In this document: in pieces, positions 30,299-40,755 of the stretch
How the letters are laid out: each line of letters begins with the position of its first letter
Numbering within the stretch: position 1 is the first letter of the stretch
Source of the DNA: Rhodococcus pseudokoreensis
GTDB lineage: Bacteria; Actinomycetota; Actinomycetes; Mycobacteriales; Mycobacteriaceae
Reading direction: 5' to 3'
Assembly: GCF_017068395.1 (NCBI RefSeq)
Contig: NZ_CP070619.1
Coordinates: forward strand, 6,696,001 to 6,760,000
Length of the DNA: 64,000 nucleotides
Translations under genes and position numbers: made by a program
The notes under the pieces: generated by a model
Databases searched by the model: none
The model's input: the letters and a program-made list of their open reading frames with translations, nothing else
Told to the model about the DNA's origin: nothing

Positions 30299-32798
30299 CG
30301 TCCGGCCGGCTGTTGAACGCCTGCGCCCGCAGGTCCCGCGCGAGATGATCCCGCTGCTCGAGCACCAGCCGGTTCAGCGCGGCGGGCGCGTCGGCGTTGG
30401 CGTCCCGCCATCCGTCGGCGGCGTCGAGGCTCGTGTCGGCGGGGAACAGCCCGACCACGATCCGCCGCGCGATCTCGATGCTGCGCGTCTCCCACACCGA
30501 GCGGATCGTCGCGAAGTAGTCGGCGGCGTATCCCGCGACGAGGTCGTGCCGGGCGCCTGAACGGAACCCGGCGATGATCGCGCCGAGGTGGTCGTTGGAC
30601 AGGGTGCGGTCGTGGAAGATCGCGTCCCACGCCTTCGCCTTCACGTCCGGGTCCGGTCGCGAGTACGTCGCCCGCAGGTACGCGGTGCGGCCGGAACCGG
30701 TGTCGTCGCGGCGCAGTTCACCGTCGAGGTCCGCCATGTCGGCGTGCCCGGTGGCGGCGAGCGCGCCCCTCAGCGCCCACCGCAGGTCCGGGTCGAGCGA
30801 CAACCCGGCCGGCGCCTTCCCGTCGGTGTCGAGCATCGACCGGATGTCGTCCGCGCGACTGTCGTCCACCTCGGCGGCGGCCGCCACCGCGCGTGCCCAG
30901 GCGAGTTGGCTCCCCGACGCCGGCGGGGCGTCCCACAACGCACCCCATGCATGGTCGAGCCACTCGCGGCGCGCGGCGCCGCGCGCGGTCTCGGGCAGGT
31001 AGTGCTCGATCGCGTACGGGGCGTTGGCCAGCACGGACGTGAGCAGCGTCAGGTGAGGCTCCGCCGCGGAGAACCGCTGGGCCATCGACAGGTACCGCTG
31101 TGCGCCGAGTTCGCTGTCGCGGGTCGTGTTCCACAGCGACGACCAGATCAGGCCGCGGGTCAGCGGGTCCCGCACCCGGTCGAGGGACTGCTCGACGGTG
31201 CTCAGCGATCGTTCGTCCAGCCGCACCTTCGCGTACGTCAGGTCGGCGTCGTTGAGCACCACCAGCGGTGCCTCGTCGACGTCGATCGGGGTGCGGGCGT
31301 CCGCGAGGTCGACCTCGATCCGCTGCACGCACACCAGGTCGCCGGCCGGGTCGAAGTCATAGCGGCCCACGCCGAGCCGGTGTGGGCGCGGATCGGTCTG
31401 CACGATCGCGGCGCGACCGTCGGCGTCCCGCTCCAGGCTCAGCGCGGACACCCCGGTGGTTTGCAACCAGGCGCGCGCCCAGCTCGTCAGGTCCCGGCCC
31501 GACGTGGCCGACAGTTCCGTCAGCAGATCCGTGAGGGTGGTGTTCCCGAACGCGTGGGCGCGGAAGTAGCGGCGCGCCCCTTCGAAGAACGCCTCCCGCC
31601 CGGCGTACGCGACGAGTTGCTTGAGGACGCTGGCGCCCTTCGCGTACGTGATGCCGTCGAAGTTCAGTTTCGCGGCCTCGAGGTCCACGATGTCCGCGAC
31701 GATCGGATGCGTCGTCGGCAACTGGTCCTGCAGGTACGCCCACGCCTTGCGGCGGTTGGCGAAGGCCACCCACGCGTCGGTCCACCGGGTGGCCTCCGCG
31801 TTCGCCAGTGCGCCCATGTAGTCGGCGAACGATTCCTTGAGCCACAGGTCGTCCCACCACACCATCGTGACGAGGTCGCCGAACCACATGTGGGCCATCT
31901 CGTGCAGGATCGTGTTCGCGCGACCCTCGTACTGGGACTCGGTGGCGGCGCCGCGGAACACGTACGCCTCGGTGAACGTCACGCAGCCCGGGTTCTCCAT
32001 GGCGCCGAGGTTGTACTCGGGGACGAACACCTGGTCGTACTTGCCGAACGGGTACGGGTAGTCGAAGCCCTCGGCGAAGAACCCCAGCCCCTGCCGGGTG
32101 ATCTCGAAGATCGTGTCGGCGTCGAGGTACTGCGCGAGCGACGCCCGGCAGAGGACGCCCAGCGGGATCGTGAGGTCGCCGCCGCTCCACTCCGAGTCCA
32201 CCCGGTGGTACGGCCCGGCCACGATCGCGGTGATGTACGTGGAGATCGGCAGGGTCGGCTCGAACGTGACGACCTGCCCGCCTGCGGTGTCGCCCCGCTC
32301 CGCGACCTGCTGGTTGGAGATCACCTCCCACTCCTGCGGTGCGGTGACGACGAACGTGAACGGCGCCTTCAGGTCCGGCTGCTCGAAGCAGGCGAACACC
32401 CGCCGCGCGTCCGCCGGTTCGTACTGCGTGTAGAGGTACGTCCGGTCGTCGGCCGGGTCGAGGAACCGGTGCAGTCCCTCGCCGGACCGGCTGTACTCGC
32501 CCCGGGCGGCCACGGTCACGACGTTCGACTCCCGCAGCCCGGTCAACGCGATGCGGGCGCCGTCGTAGTCGACGGGCATGCTCGCGCCGTTGACGGTCAC
32601 CGATTCCACCCCGGCCCCGAGGAAGTCGAGCCAGGTCGTGGACGTGTTCGCGGTGAACTCGACGGTGGTCGTAGTCGCGAACGTCCCGACCTCCGGATCG
32701 ACGGCGCCGAGGACGTCCAGTTCCACTCGATAGCCGAGAACCTCGATCGCGCGGGAACGTTCGGCGGTTTCGGCTCGGGTCAGGTTCGCGGTGCTCAC
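30288..32798 (-). CDS. pepN: Aminopeptidase N (M1 metallopeptidase)
   Basis: 836 aa from a GTG. Substrate-binding GAMEN is at residues 265-269. The zinc site HEMAH has ligands H299 and H303 with catalytic E300, and the third ligand E322 (LWLKE) is 19 residues on. The C-terminal ERAP1-like helical domain is intact. It is a cytosolic enzyme removing N-terminal residues from peptides. The length matches actinobacterial PepN. Confidence 0.96.
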   Translation of the reverse strand: MSTANLTRAETAERSRAIEVLGYRVELDVLGAVDPEVGTFATTTTVEFTANTSTTWLDFLGAGVESVTVNGASMPVDYDGARIALTGLRESNVVTVAARGEYSRSGEGLHRFLDPADDRTYLYTQYEPADARRVFACFEQPDLKAPFTFVVTAPQEWEVISNQQVAERGDTAGGQVVTFEPTLPISTYITAIVAGPYHRVDSEWSGGDLTIPLGVLCRASLAQYLDADTIFEITRQGLGFFAEGFDYPYPFGKYDQVFVPEYNLGAMENPGCVTFTEAYVFRGAATESQYEGRANTILHEMAHMWFGDLVTMVWWDDLWLKESFADYMGALANAEATRWTDAWVAFANRRKAWAYLQDQLPTTHPIVADIVDLEAAKLNFDGITYAKGASVLKQLVAYAGREAFFEGARRYFRAHAFGNTTLTDLLTELSATSGRDLTSWARAWLQTTGVSALSLERDADGRAAIVQTDPRPHRLGVGRYDFDPAGDLVCVQRIEVDLADARTPIDVDEAPLVVLNDADLTYAKVRLDERSLSTVEQSLDRVRDPLTRGLIWSSLWNTTRDSELGAQRYLSMAQRFSAAEPHLTLLTSVLANAPYAIEHYLPETARGAARREWLDHAWGALWDAPPASGSQLAWARAVAAAAEVDDSRADDIRSMLDTDGKAPAGLSLDPDLRWALRGALAATGHADMADLDGELRRDDTGSGRTAYLRATYSRPDPDVKAKAWDAIFHDRTLSNDHLGAIIAGFRSGARHDLVAGYAADYFATIRSVWETRSIEIARRIVVGLFPADTSLDAADGWRDANADAPAALNRLVLEQRDHLARDLRAQAFNSRPDVTG

Positions 32799-32835
32799 GG
32801 GTCGATCCTGCCAGCCGGGCCCGTTGTCCGTGCCG

Positions 32836-33690
32836 CTACCGGTTGCTCAGCACGGATCCGACGCCCGCCGCGACGACGAGCGCGATCGCGGCCAGCGACT
32901 GCAGTCCGAGGACCTGCCCGAGCACGATCACCCCGGCGAGGGTCGCGGCCGCCGGTTCCAGCGCGATGAGAACGGCGAAGACTTTCTTGCTCATCACCTG
33001 CAGCGCCCGCAGTTCGAGCGAGTACGGAATCACCGAGGACAGCAGGGCCACCGCCGCGCCGACGGCCAGGATCCGGGGGTCGAACAGTGCGGTGCCGCCC
33101 GATACCGCGCCGAGTGGAATCGTCAGCGCCGCGGCGACGATGCTCGCCCCGGCCAGGCCGTCCGCGCTGGGTACCCTCGCGGCGAGGTGGGAGCCGGCGA
33201 CGATGTAGCCGGCCCAGGCCGTACCGGCGACGAGTGCGAACCCCACCCCCACGAGGTCGAGGGACTCGGAGCCCGAGTTCTCGCGCAGACCGAGCAGGAC
33301 CACGCCGGTCAGCGCCGCGAGCACCCACACGCCGTCCTGCAGTCGCCGCGACAGCACGGCGGCGAGGGTGAGCGGACCCAGGAATTCGATGGTGACCGCG
33401 GTGCCGAGCGGGAGCCGCGCGAGGGCCTCGTAGAACGCCGAGTTCATCACGGCGAGTGCCAGTCCGAGTGCGAGAACACCCTGCCGCTGTGTGCGTGTCC
33501 ACCGTCGCCACCGCGGTCGCACGATCACCCCGAGGATGATCGCCGCGATCGTGAGGCGCAGGGACACGGCGCCGCCTGCGCCCACCGCGTCGAACAGGGT
33601 GCTCGCGAACGCGGCGCCGAATTGGACGGACAGCACCGATCCGAGGACCGAGACGACGGGGAGGAGTTGACTGCGCGGCTCGGCTGTCAC
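32836..33690 (-). CDS. EamA/DMT family transporter (RhtA-like)
   Basis: 284 aa with about ten TM helices in two EamA repeats (first ~10-140, second ~155-280). SGGTALFDPRILAVGAAVALLSSVIPYSLELRALQVMSKKVFAVLIALEPAAATLAGVIVLGQ is characteristic of RhtA-like amino acid/metabolite exporters. The gene starts with GTG and lies downstream of the enoyl-CoA hydratase gene on the same strand, 19 bases after it. Confidence 0.88.
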   Translation of the reverse strand: MTAEPRSQLLPVVSVLGSVLSVQFGAAFASTLFDAVGAGGAVSLRLTIAAIILGVIVRPRWRRWTRTQRQGVLALGLALAVMNSAFYEALARLPLGTAVTIEFLGPLTLAAVLSRRLQDGVWVLAALTGVVLLGLRENSGSESLDLVGVGFALVAGTAWAGYIVAGSHLAARVPSADGLAGASIVAAALTIPLGAVSGGTALFDPRILAVGAAVALLSSVIPYSLELRALQVMSKKVFAVLIALEPAAATLAGVIVLGQVLGLQSLAAIALVVAAGVGSVLSNR

Positions 33691-33709
33691 GGGTGTGCGC
33701 TGCCCTCGG

Positions 33710-34510
33710 TCACCGGCCGGTGAAGTCCGGAGTGCGGCGGTCGAGCATCGCGCCGACGGCCTCGTGATGGTCCGCGGTGTGGTGGGCGAGCGACTGCATG
33801 GCGGCCGACAGTTCGAGGAGGCTTTCGAGGCTCTGGTGGCGGCCCTCGCGCAGCAGTTTCTTGGTCATCCGCAGCACCTGCGGCGGGTTGACCGCCACCC
33901 GGTCGGCGAGCGCCCGGGCCGCGTCGAGAAGTTCCCCGGGTTCGACGACCTGCGAGACCAGTCCCCATTCGAGGGCCTTCGCCGCGTCGATCGCGTCGCC
34001 GGTGAACGCCATCTCGCTGGCCCGCGCCATCCCCACGACCTGCGGAAGGAACCAGGCACCGCCGTCGCCGGGAACCAGTCCGACCTTGACGAAACTTTCG
34101 GCGAACACGGCGGCCGTCGAGGCGATCCGCATGTCGCACATCAGCGTCAGGTCGCAGCCGGCGCCGATCGCGGGTCCGTTGACGGCGGCGATGGTCGGCA
34201 CCTCACAGTGGTAGAGGGCGAGCGGGATCCGCTGGATGCCGTGCCGGTAGCCCTGACGCAGGTCGGCGGGGGAGCCGCCGAACATTCCCGCGCGGTCGCG
34301 CATGTGCTTGACGTTGCCGCCGGAGGAGAACGCCGAACCGGCACCGGTGACGATCGCGGCGCGCACGCTGGGATCATTGTTGACGTCGGCCACCGCATTC
34401 TCGAGCGCCTCGATCACGTCCGGCTCGGAGATGGGATTGCGGGCCTCCGGGCGGTTGAGCGTCCAGGTGACGATGTCGCCTTCGCGGGTGGTGAGCACGG
34501 CGTCGGTCAT
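33710..34510 (-). CDS. Enoyl-CoA hydratase/isomerase family protein
   Basis: 266 aa crotonase. The oxyanion-hole motifs are GAGSAFSSGGNVKHM (residues ~60-75) and AAVNGPAIGAGCDLTLMCDMRIAS (residues ~100-125). In the second active-site segment, AESFVKVGLVPGDGGAWFLPQVVG, the catalytic-Glu region reads LVPGDGG, so Glu is replaced by Asp or shifted. It acts on CoA thioesters in beta-oxidation-like pathways. Same strand as the SDR gene upstream, 57 bases away. Confidence 0.9.
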   Translation of the reverse strand: MTDAVLTTREGDIVTWTLNRPEARNPISEPDVIEALENAVADVNNDPSVRAAIVTGAGSAFSSGGNVKHMRDRAGMFGGSPADLRQGYRHGIQRIPLALYHCEVPTIAAVNGPAIGAGCDLTLMCDMRIASTAAVFAESFVKVGLVPGDGGAWFLPQVVGMARASEMAFTGDAIDAAKALEWGLVSQVVEPGELLDAARALADRVAVNPPQVLRMTKKLLREGRHQSLESLLELSAAMQSLAHHTADHHEAVGAMLDRRTPDFTGR

Positions 34511-34567
34511 GGACGACTCCCTCGGGTGTGAGCGCGGATTCGAGACCGTCCCAGTCTGTCATTGCGC

Positions 34568-35422
34568 TCAGATGCCGGTGCGCCGCACCAGTGCGTCGGT
34601 GGCGGCCGGCGCGAACGTGCCGAGCAGCCGGAACAGTTCTGCGTAAGTGGGGAGCAATTCGATCGGCCGGGTGCGGACGGCCGTGACGAACCATTCCGCC
34701 GCCTGTTCGGGAGTCAGTGCCGCCATCGCGTCGTAGTCCGTGGTGGGCGCGATCATCGGCGTCCGGACCAACGGAAAGTCGAGGGTGGTCACCGAGATCC
34801 CGCGGCCCCGCAGTTCGGCGCCGAGGCTCCGGCCGAACGCGCCGACGGCCGCCTTGGACGCGTGGTAGGCGGAGAACTTGGGCATGACCCCGGCCGGCAC
34901 ACCCCACGTCGCGACGTTGATGACGTGCCCCTCGCCGCGCTCGAGCATCGACGGGAGCAACTTCAGGGTCAGCCGCGTCGAGCCGAAGTAGTTGACGGCC
35001 ATGGTGCGTTCGAAGTCGTGGAAGCGGTCCAGCGAGTCCTCGACGGTCCGCCGGATCGACCGTCCCGCGTTGTTGATCAGAACGTCCACGGGTCCGATCT
35101 CCCCGAGCACCCGCGCGACGAGGGCGTCGACGGACTCCGGATCCGTGAGGTCGCACGGGACGGCGTGGGCATCGCACCCCGATCGCAGGATGTCGTCGCG
35201 CACCGACTCGAGGGCGTCGGAGCTGCGGGCGACGAGGACGACCTCCGCGCCGAGCGTCGCGAGCCGGCGGGCGGCCGCTTCGCCGACCCCCGAGGAACCG
35301 CCCGTGACGAGGATCCGCTTTCCGGCGACGGTGTGGCCGGTTCCCGGGACCAGTCGCGCTGCCAGGGTGCGCGGGGTGGGGAGTGGGTTGAGCGCGGCCT
35401 GGGTGAGCATCTGTCGGATCAC
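34568..35422 (-). CDS. SDR family oxidoreductase
   Basis: 284 aa short-chain dehydrogenase. NAD(P) motif ILVTGGSSGVGEAAARRL (~residue 35), NNAG (LINNAGRSI) and the catalytic YHASK with Ser upstream (INVATWGVPAGVMPKFSAYHASKAAV). The putative active-site Ser is Ala/Thr here (NVATW), which is unusual. A GTG at 35422 or the ATG at 35410 may start it. Divergent from the catabolic operon beginning at 35514 and could share its operator. Confidence 0.88.
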   Translation of the reverse strand: MIRQMLTQAALNPLPTPRTLAARLVPGTGHTVAGKRILVTGGSSGVGEAAARRLATLGAEVVLVARSSDALESVRDDILRSGCDAHAVPCDLTDPESVDALVARVLGEIGPVDVLINNAGRSIRRTVEDSLDRFHDFERTMAVNYFGSTRLTLKLLPSMLERGEGHVINVATWGVPAGVMPKFSAYHASKAAVGAFGRSLGAELRGRGISVTTLDFPLVRTPMIAPTTDYDAMAALTPEQAAEWFVTAVRTRPIELLPTYAELFRLLGTFAPAATDALVRRTGI

Positions 35423-35466
35423 GTGACCAGGATGTCAGCTCGCCGAGCGGACCGCAGCCGAATAAC

Positions 35467-35484
35467 AATCAATCGTGCTTGCTT
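35467..35484. promoter_or_regulatory. Putative TetR-type operator of the catabolic operon
   Basis: An 18-bp imperfect palindrome with pattern AAnCAAnC-nn-GnTTGnTT in the SDR/TIGR03084 divergent gap, 30 bases before the start at 35514. This symmetry is typical of TetR sites controlling fatty-acid and isoprenoid genes. The TetR encoded at the far end of the operon (44800) is the natural candidate. Confidence 0.5.
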
Positions 35485-35513
35485 TTTTATCGGGTCGGTG
35501 TGATGCTGGTCGC

Positions 35514-36305
35514 ATGGCTGAACTGCAGAGGTTCATCGATGATCTGTGCGCCGAGAGCGACTCGCTGGATGCACTCGTCGCCGACCTCCCCGACACCCGC
35601 TGGGCCGATCCGACACCGGCCGAGGGCTGGACCATCGCTCACCAGATCGGGCATCTGCTGTGGACCGACGAGGCCGCCCTCCTCGCGATCACCGACCCCG
35701 ACGGCTTCACCGCACAACTGACGGTGGCCGCCGCGAACCCCGGGGGATTCGTCGACGCCGGCGCGGCCGAACACGCCCGGCGCCCGCCCGCGGAACTCCT
35801 CGACGCGTGGCGTTCCGCCCGGACCCGGCTCGCGGAGGCACTCCTGGCGGTGCCGCCCGGGCAGAAGATCCTCTGGTACGGCCCGCCGATGAAGGCGGCA
35901 TCGATGGCCACCGCCCGGCTGATGGAAACCTGGGCGCACGGCCAGGACGTCGCCGACGCACTCGCGGTGCCCCGCAAACCCACCGAACGGTTGAAGAGCA
36001 TCGCGCACCTGGGCGTCCGCACCCGCGACTTCGCCTACGCCGTCAACGAACTCGCCCCGCCGGCCGAGGAATTCCGCGTCGAGCTCACCGCCCCCGACGG
36101 AGTGTCCGTCTGGACGTGGGGTCCGGAGGACGCCGCGCAGAAGGTCACCGGACCCGCGGAAGACTTCTGCCTCCTCGTCACCCAGCGCGCGAACCGTGCC
36201 GACCTCGCCCTCGAGGCCACCGGCGCGGACGCCGACGCGTGGCTGAACATCGCGCAGGCCTTCGCGGGCCCGGCCGGCGGCGGCCGTGAGGCGGGAACGC
36301 GATGA
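35514..36305 (+). CDS. TIGR03084 family metal-binding protein (DinB/mycothiol-dependent fold)
   Basis: 263 aa. The N-terminal four-helix DinB/MDMPI-type domain has metal-binding His in [15 protein letters not shown] (~40-55) and a third His in [14 protein letters not shown] (~140). The C-terminal domain is of the wyosine/SCP-like type. It is commonly encoded next to AtuA-like genes, as here; function unknown. ATGA overlap with the next gene starts a chain of coupled genes. Confidence 0.88.
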   Translation: MAELQRFIDDLCAESDSLDALVADLPDTRWADPTPAEGWTIAHQIGHLLWTDEAALLAITDPDGFTAQLTVAAANPGGFVDAGAAEHARRPPAELLDAWRSARTRLAEALLAVPPGQKILWYGPPMKAASMATARLMETWAHGQDVADALAVPRKPTERLKSIAHLGVRTRDFAYAVNELAPPAEEFRVELTAPDGVSVWTWGPEDAAQKVTGPAEDFCLLVTQRANRADLALEATGADADAWLNIAQAFAGPAGGGREAGTR

Positions 36306-38008
36306 CCGTGCGGATCGGCAACTGCTCCGGTTTCTACGGCGACCGCCTGTCGGCGATGCGCGAGATGCTCGAGGGCGGCGAACTCGACTACCTGACCGGC
36401 GACTACCTCGCCGAACTGACCATGCTGATCCTCGGCCGCGATCGCATGAAGGACCCGAACCGCGGCTACGCCAAGACGTTTCTCCGGCAGGCGGAGGACT
36501 GCCTCGGGCTCGCCCTGGACCGCGGTGTCCGCATCGTCGCCAACGCGGGCGGACTCAACCCGGCCGGGCTCGCGGACGCGCTGCGGGAGGTGAACGACAA
36601 GCTGGGGCTGCAGGCGAAGATCGCCCACGTCGAAGGTGACGACCTGATCGGCAGGGCAGCCGAACTGGGGCTGGGCAGCCCGCTCACCGCCAACGCCTAC
36701 CTCGGCGCGTGGGGCATCGTTCGCTGCCTGGACGCCGGCGCCGACGTGGTCGTCACCGGACGGGTCACCGACGCGTCCGTGATAGTGGGCCCGGCGGCCG
36801 CGCACTTCGGCTGGCAGCGGGACGATTTCGATCAGCTCGCCGGCGCCGTGGTCGCGGGCCACGTCATCGAGTGTGGCACCCAGGCGACGGGCGGCAACTA
36901 CGCGTTCTTCACCGAGATCGACGACCTCGACCGCCCCGGGTTCCCGATCGCGGAGATCGAGTCGGACGGATCGTCCGTCATCACCAAGCATCCCGGCACG
37001 GGCGGCGCCGTCACCGTCGGCACCGTCACCGCGCAGTTGCTGTACGAGATCACCGGTGGCCGGTACGCCGGACCCGACGTGACCGCGCGGATCGACACCG
37101 CAGCATTGTCGCAGGACGGCCCGGACCGGGTCCGGATCAGCGGCGTCACCGGGGAGGCGCCGCCGCCGCAGCTCAAGGTGTCACTGAACACTCTCGCCGG
37201 CTTCCGCAACGAGGCCGTGTTCGTGCTCACCGGCCTCGACATCGAGGCCAAGGCGGCACTGGTGAAGCGGCAACTCGAAGGCTGGCTGCCCACCCGGCCC
37301 GCCGAGCTCGACTGGTCGCTCGCCCGCACCGACCACCCGGACGCCGACACCGAGGAGGCGGCCAGCGCACTGCTGCGCTGCGTGGTCCGGGACGCCGACG
37401 CCAACGCGGTCGGTCGCGGATTCTCCTCGGTCGCAGTCGAAATGGCGCTCGCGAGCTACCCCGGATTCACACTGACGGCGCCGCCCGGTCAGGGGCAGCC
37501 CTACGGCGTGTTCACCCCCGGCTACGTGTACGCCAAGGAGGTGCCGCACGTCGCGGTGCTGCCGGACGGCACCCGCGTCGACATCGAACCCGCCACCGAC
37601 GTCCGGGAACTCGCGGACATCGACGAGCCCGCGCTCCCGGAGCCGCGGGCCGCGGAACCCACGGTCCGGGTCGCGCTCGGCACCATCGCCGGGGCGCGCA
37701 GCGGCGACAAGGGCGGCAACGCGAACGTCGGCGTGTGGGTGCGCACCGACGAGCAGTGGCGATGGCTGGTCCACGCGCTGACCGTCGACGAACTGAAGCG
37801 CCTGCTCCCGGAGGCCGCCGATCTCACCGTCACGAGGTACGTGCTGCCGCAACTGCGCGCCGTCAACTTCGTGATCGAGGGAATCCTCGGGCAGGGCGTC
37901 GCGTCCCAGGCCCGGTTCGACCCGCAGGCCAAGGGACTCGGCGAATGGCTCAGATCCCGGTACCTCGACATACCGAAAGCACTCCTCCCCGAAGGGACAA
38001 CGTTGTGA
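36302..38008 (+). CDS. AtuA-like protein (DUF1446, acyclic terpene utilization family)
   Basis: 568 aa. The N-terminal ~450 residues are the DUF1446 domain ([56 protein letters not shown]). The C-terminal ~110 residues are the separate AtuA-like fold ([21 protein letters not shown]). In Pseudomonas atuA is needed for growth on citronellol, but its reaction is not established. It overlaps both neighbours by 4 bases. Confidence 0.9.
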   Translation: MTVRIGNCSGFYGDRLSAMREMLEGGELDYLTGDYLAELTMLILGRDRMKDPNRGYAKTFLRQAEDCLGLALDRGVRIVANAGGLNPAGLADALREVNDKLGLQAKIAHVEGDDLIGRAAELGLGSPLTANAYLGAWGIVRCLDAGADVVVTGRVTDASVIVGPAAAHFGWQRDDFDQLAGAVVAGHVIECGTQATGGNYAFFTEIDDLDRPGFPIAEIESDGSSVITKHPGTGGAVTVGTVTAQLLYEITGGRYAGPDVTARIDTAALSQDGPDRVRISGVTGEAPPPQLKVSLNTLAGFRNEAVFVLTGLDIEAKAALVKRQLEGWLPTRPAELDWSLARTDHPDADTEEAASALLRCVVRDADANAVGRGFSSVAVEMALASYPGFTLTAPPGQGQPYGVFTPGYVYAKEVPHVAVLPDGTRVDIEPATDVRELADIDEPALPEPRAAEPTVRVALGTIAGARSGDKGGNANVGVWVRTDEQWRWLVHALTVDELKRLLPEAADLTVTRYVLPQLRAVNFVIEGILGQGVASQARFDPQAKGLGEWLRSRYLDIPKALLPEGTTL

Positions 38009-39153
38009 GCGTGTGGGACACACCGGAGCGGCAGCAGCTGCGCAAGACGGTGCGCAGCTTCGTCGAACGACAGATACTGCCCAACCTGGACGAGTGGGAG
38101 CGCGACGGCCAACTGCCCCGCACGCTCCACCGTGAGGCTGCCGAACTGGGACTGCTCGGCGCAGGCTTCCCCGAATCCGTCGGCGGCGAGGGCGGCGACC
38201 TCGTCGACGCGGTTCTGATCTGCGAGGAATTCCACCAGGCGGGTGCGTCGGGCGGCGTGTTCGCTTCGCTGTTCACGTCGGGAATCGCGCTGCCTCACCT
38301 CGCCGCCGCGGGCGACCCCGAGCAGATCGAGAAGTGGGTCCGCCCCACCCTGCGCGGCGAGCTCATCGGCTCGCTCGCCATCACCGAACCCGGCGGCGGT
38401 TCCGACGTCGGGCACCTGCGGACCACCGCGGTCCGCGACGGCGACCACTTCGTCGTCAACGGGTCCAAGACGTTCATCACGTCCGCCGTCCGCGCCGACT
38501 TCGTCGTCACCGCCGTGCGCACCGGCGGCCCCGGCGCGTCCGGGGTCTCCCTGCTCGTGATCGAGAAGGGCACAACCGGATTCGAGGTGGCGCGCAAACT
38601 CGACAAGATGGGCTGGCGCGCGTCCGACACGGCCGAACTGTCGTTCGCCGACGCACGGGTGCCCGCGGCCAACCTGGTCGGCGAGGAGAACAGCGGGTTC
38701 GCGCAGATCGCGCAGGCGTTCCTCACCGAGCGCATCGCCCTCGCCGCGCAGGCCTATGCGAGCGCGCAGCGGTGCCTCGACCTCACGCTGGCGTGGGTGC
38801 GCGACCGGGAGACGTTCGGCCGCGCGCTGATCAGCAGGCAGTCGGTGCAGAACACGGTCACCGAGATGGCCCGCAAAACGGACGTGGCCCGCGTCTACAC
38901 GAGGGCACTGGTGGAGCGTTCGCTCGTGTCGAACGAGGACTTCATCGCCGAGGTCTGTTTCGCGAAGAACACTGCCGTCGAGGCAGGCGAATGGGTGGCC
39001 AACCAGGCGGTCCAGCTGTTCGGCGGACTCGGCTACATGCGCGAGAGCGAAGTGGAACGGCAGTACCGCGACATGCGCATCCTCGGGATCGGCGGCGGCA
39101 CCACCGAGATCCTGACGGGGCTCGCGGCCAAGCGATTGGGGTATCAGTCATGA
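38005..39153 (+). CDS. Acyl-CoA dehydrogenase
   Basis: 382 aa flavoprotein from a GTG overlapping the upstream stop (GTGA). Family signatures are ITEPGGGSDVGHLRTTAVRDGDHFVVNGSKTFITSAVRADF and the C-terminal YMRESEVERQYRDMRILGIGGGTTEI. It introduces the alpha,beta double bond in an acyl-CoA. In this operon a citronellyl- or branched-acyl-CoA dehydrogenase role (AtuD/LiuA-like) is a reasonable inference. Confidence 0.92.
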   Translation: MSVWDTPERQQLRKTVRSFVERQILPNLDEWERDGQLPRTLHREAAELGLLGAGFPESVGGEGGDLVDAVLICEEFHQAGASGGVFASLFTSGIALPHLAAAGDPEQIEKWVRPTLRGELIGSLAITEPGGGSDVGHLRTTAVRDGDHFVVNGSKTFITSAVRADFVVTAVRTGGPGASGVSLLVIEKGTTGFEVARKLDKMGWRASDTAELSFADARVPAANLVGEENSGFAQIAQAFLTERIALAAQAYASAQRCLDLTLAWVRDRETFGRALISRQSVQNTVTEMARKTDVARVYTRALVERSLVSNEDFIAEVCFAKNTAVEAGEWVANQAVQLFGGLGYMRESEVERQYRDMRILGIGGGTTEILTGLAAKRLGYQS

Positions 39154-40748
39154 CCACGTTGAAATCCGCTCTGGACACCGGTTCGGAGGAGTATGCGGCG
39201 GCGGCCCGGACCATGACGGAGAAGCTTGCCGAGATCGAGACCGAGCACGCCAAGGCGCTCGCGGGCGGCGGCGAGAAGTACACCGAGCGGCACAAGAAGC
39301 GCGGCAAACTCCTCGCCAGGGAGCGGATCGAACTGCTCCTCGACCCGGATTCGCCGTTCCTCGAACTGTGCCCGCTCGCGGCGTGGGGCAGCGACTTCCC
39401 GGTCGGCGCCAGCACCGTGGTGGGCATCGGGGTCGTGGAAGGCGTCGAATGCCTGATCGTCGCCAACGACCCGACGGTCCGCGGCGGTACCAGCAACCCG
39501 TGGACGCTGCGGAAGGGATTCCGCGCCAACGACATCGCCCGGCAGAACCGGCTCCCCGTCATCTCCCTCGTGGAATCCGGCGGCGCCGACCTTCCCACGC
39601 AGAAGGAAGTGTTCATTCCCGGTGGGCGCATGTTCCGCGATCTCACCCAGCTGTCCGCGGCGGGCATCCCGACCATCGCCCTCGTCTTCGGCAACTCGAC
39701 GGCCGGCGGCGCGTACATCCCCGGCATGTCCGACCACGTCGTCATGATCAAGGAACGGTCCAAGGTGTTCCTCGCCGGGCCGCCGCTCGTCAAGATGGCC
39801 ACCGGTGAGGAATCCGACGACGAAACCCTCGGCGGCGCCGAGATGCACGCCCGCAAGTCCGGTCTCGCCGACTACTTCGCCGTCGACGAGCAGGACGCCA
39901 TCCGGATCGGGCGCAGTATCGTCAAACGCCTGAACTGGAAGAAACAGGGCCCGGCGCCCCGGGCGGAGGTCATCGAACCGCTCGCGGATCCCGAGGAACT
40001 CCTCGGCATCGTCCCCGCCGACCTCAAGATCCCGTTCGACCCCCGCGAGGTCATCGCCCGCATCGTCGACGGCTCCGACTTCGACGAGTTCAAGCCGATG
40101 TACGGATCGTCCCTCGTCACCGGCTGGGCCGAACTGCACGGATATCCGGTGGGCATCCTTGCCAACGCGCGCGGCGTGCTGTTCAGCGAGGAATCGCAGA
40201 AGGCCACCCAGTTCATCCAGCTGGCCAACCGCTCGAGCACCCCACTGCTGTTCCTGCACAACACGACCGGCTACATGGTCGGCAAGGAGTACGAGGAAGG
40301 CGGGATGATCAAGCACGGGTCGATGATGATCAACGCCGTCTCCAACTCCACCGTCCCGCACATCTCGATCCTGCTCGGCGCGTCGTACGGCGCCGGCCAC
40401 TACGGCATGTGCGGACGCGCGTTCGACCCCCGATTCCTGCTCGCCTGGCCCAGCTCCAAGTCCGCCGTCATGGGCGGCGCGCAGTTGGCCGGTGTCATCT
40501 CCATCGTCAGCCGGGCCTCCGCCGAGGCGCGGGGGCAGGCGTTCGACGAAGAAGCCGACGCCGGGATGCGCGCGATGATCGAGAACCAGATCGAGGCCGA
40601 ATCGGTGCCGATGTTCCTGTCCGGTCGCCTCTACGACGACGGCGTCATCGACCCGCGCGACACCCGCACCGTGGTGGGAATGTGCCTGTCGGCCATTGCC
40701 AACGCCCCGATCGAAGGCGCCGAGAACTTCGGCGTCTTCCGGATGTGA
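39150..40748 (+). CDS. Acyl-CoA carboxylase, carboxyltransferase (beta) subunit
   Basis: 532 aa. N- and C-half crotonase-like domains with GGTSNPWTLRKGFRAND, NSTAGGAYIPGMSDHVVMI and GASYGAGHYGMCGRAFDPRFLLAWP. It is closest to methylcrotonyl-/geranyl-CoA carboxylase beta subunits rather than propionyl-CoA (AccD5) types. Pairs with the biotin subunit 7 bases downstream. ATGA overlap with the upstream dehydrogenase. Confidence 0.92.
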   Translation: MTTLKSALDTGSEEYAAAARTMTEKLAEIETEHAKALAGGGEKYTERHKKRGKLLARERIELLLDPDSPFLELCPLAAWGSDFPVGASTVVGIGVVEGVECLIVANDPTVRGGTSNPWTLRKGFRANDIARQNRLPVISLVESGGADLPTQKEVFIPGGRMFRDLTQLSAAGIPTIALVFGNSTAGGAYIPGMSDHVVMIKERSKVFLAGPPLVKMATGEESDDETLGGAEMHARKSGLADYFAVDEQDAIRIGRSIVKRLNWKKQGPAPRAEVIEPLADPEELLGIVPADLKIPFDPREVIARIVDGSDFDEFKPMYGSSLVTGWAELHGYPVGILANARGVLFSEESQKATQFIQLANRSSTPLLFLHNTTGYMVGKEYEEGGMIKHGSMMINAVSNSTVPHISILLGASYGAGHYGMCGRAFDPRFLLAWPSSKSAVMGGAQLAGVISIVSRASAEARGQAFDEEADAGMRAMIENQIEAESVPMFLSGRLYDDGVIDPRDTRTVVGMCLSAIANAPIEGAENFGVFRM

Positions 40749-40755
40749 GGCACTG

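Noticed and set aside
34562..35503. 313-codon plus-strand frame opposite the SDR gene
   Set aside because: Shadow of the SDR frame, with no recognisable domain.
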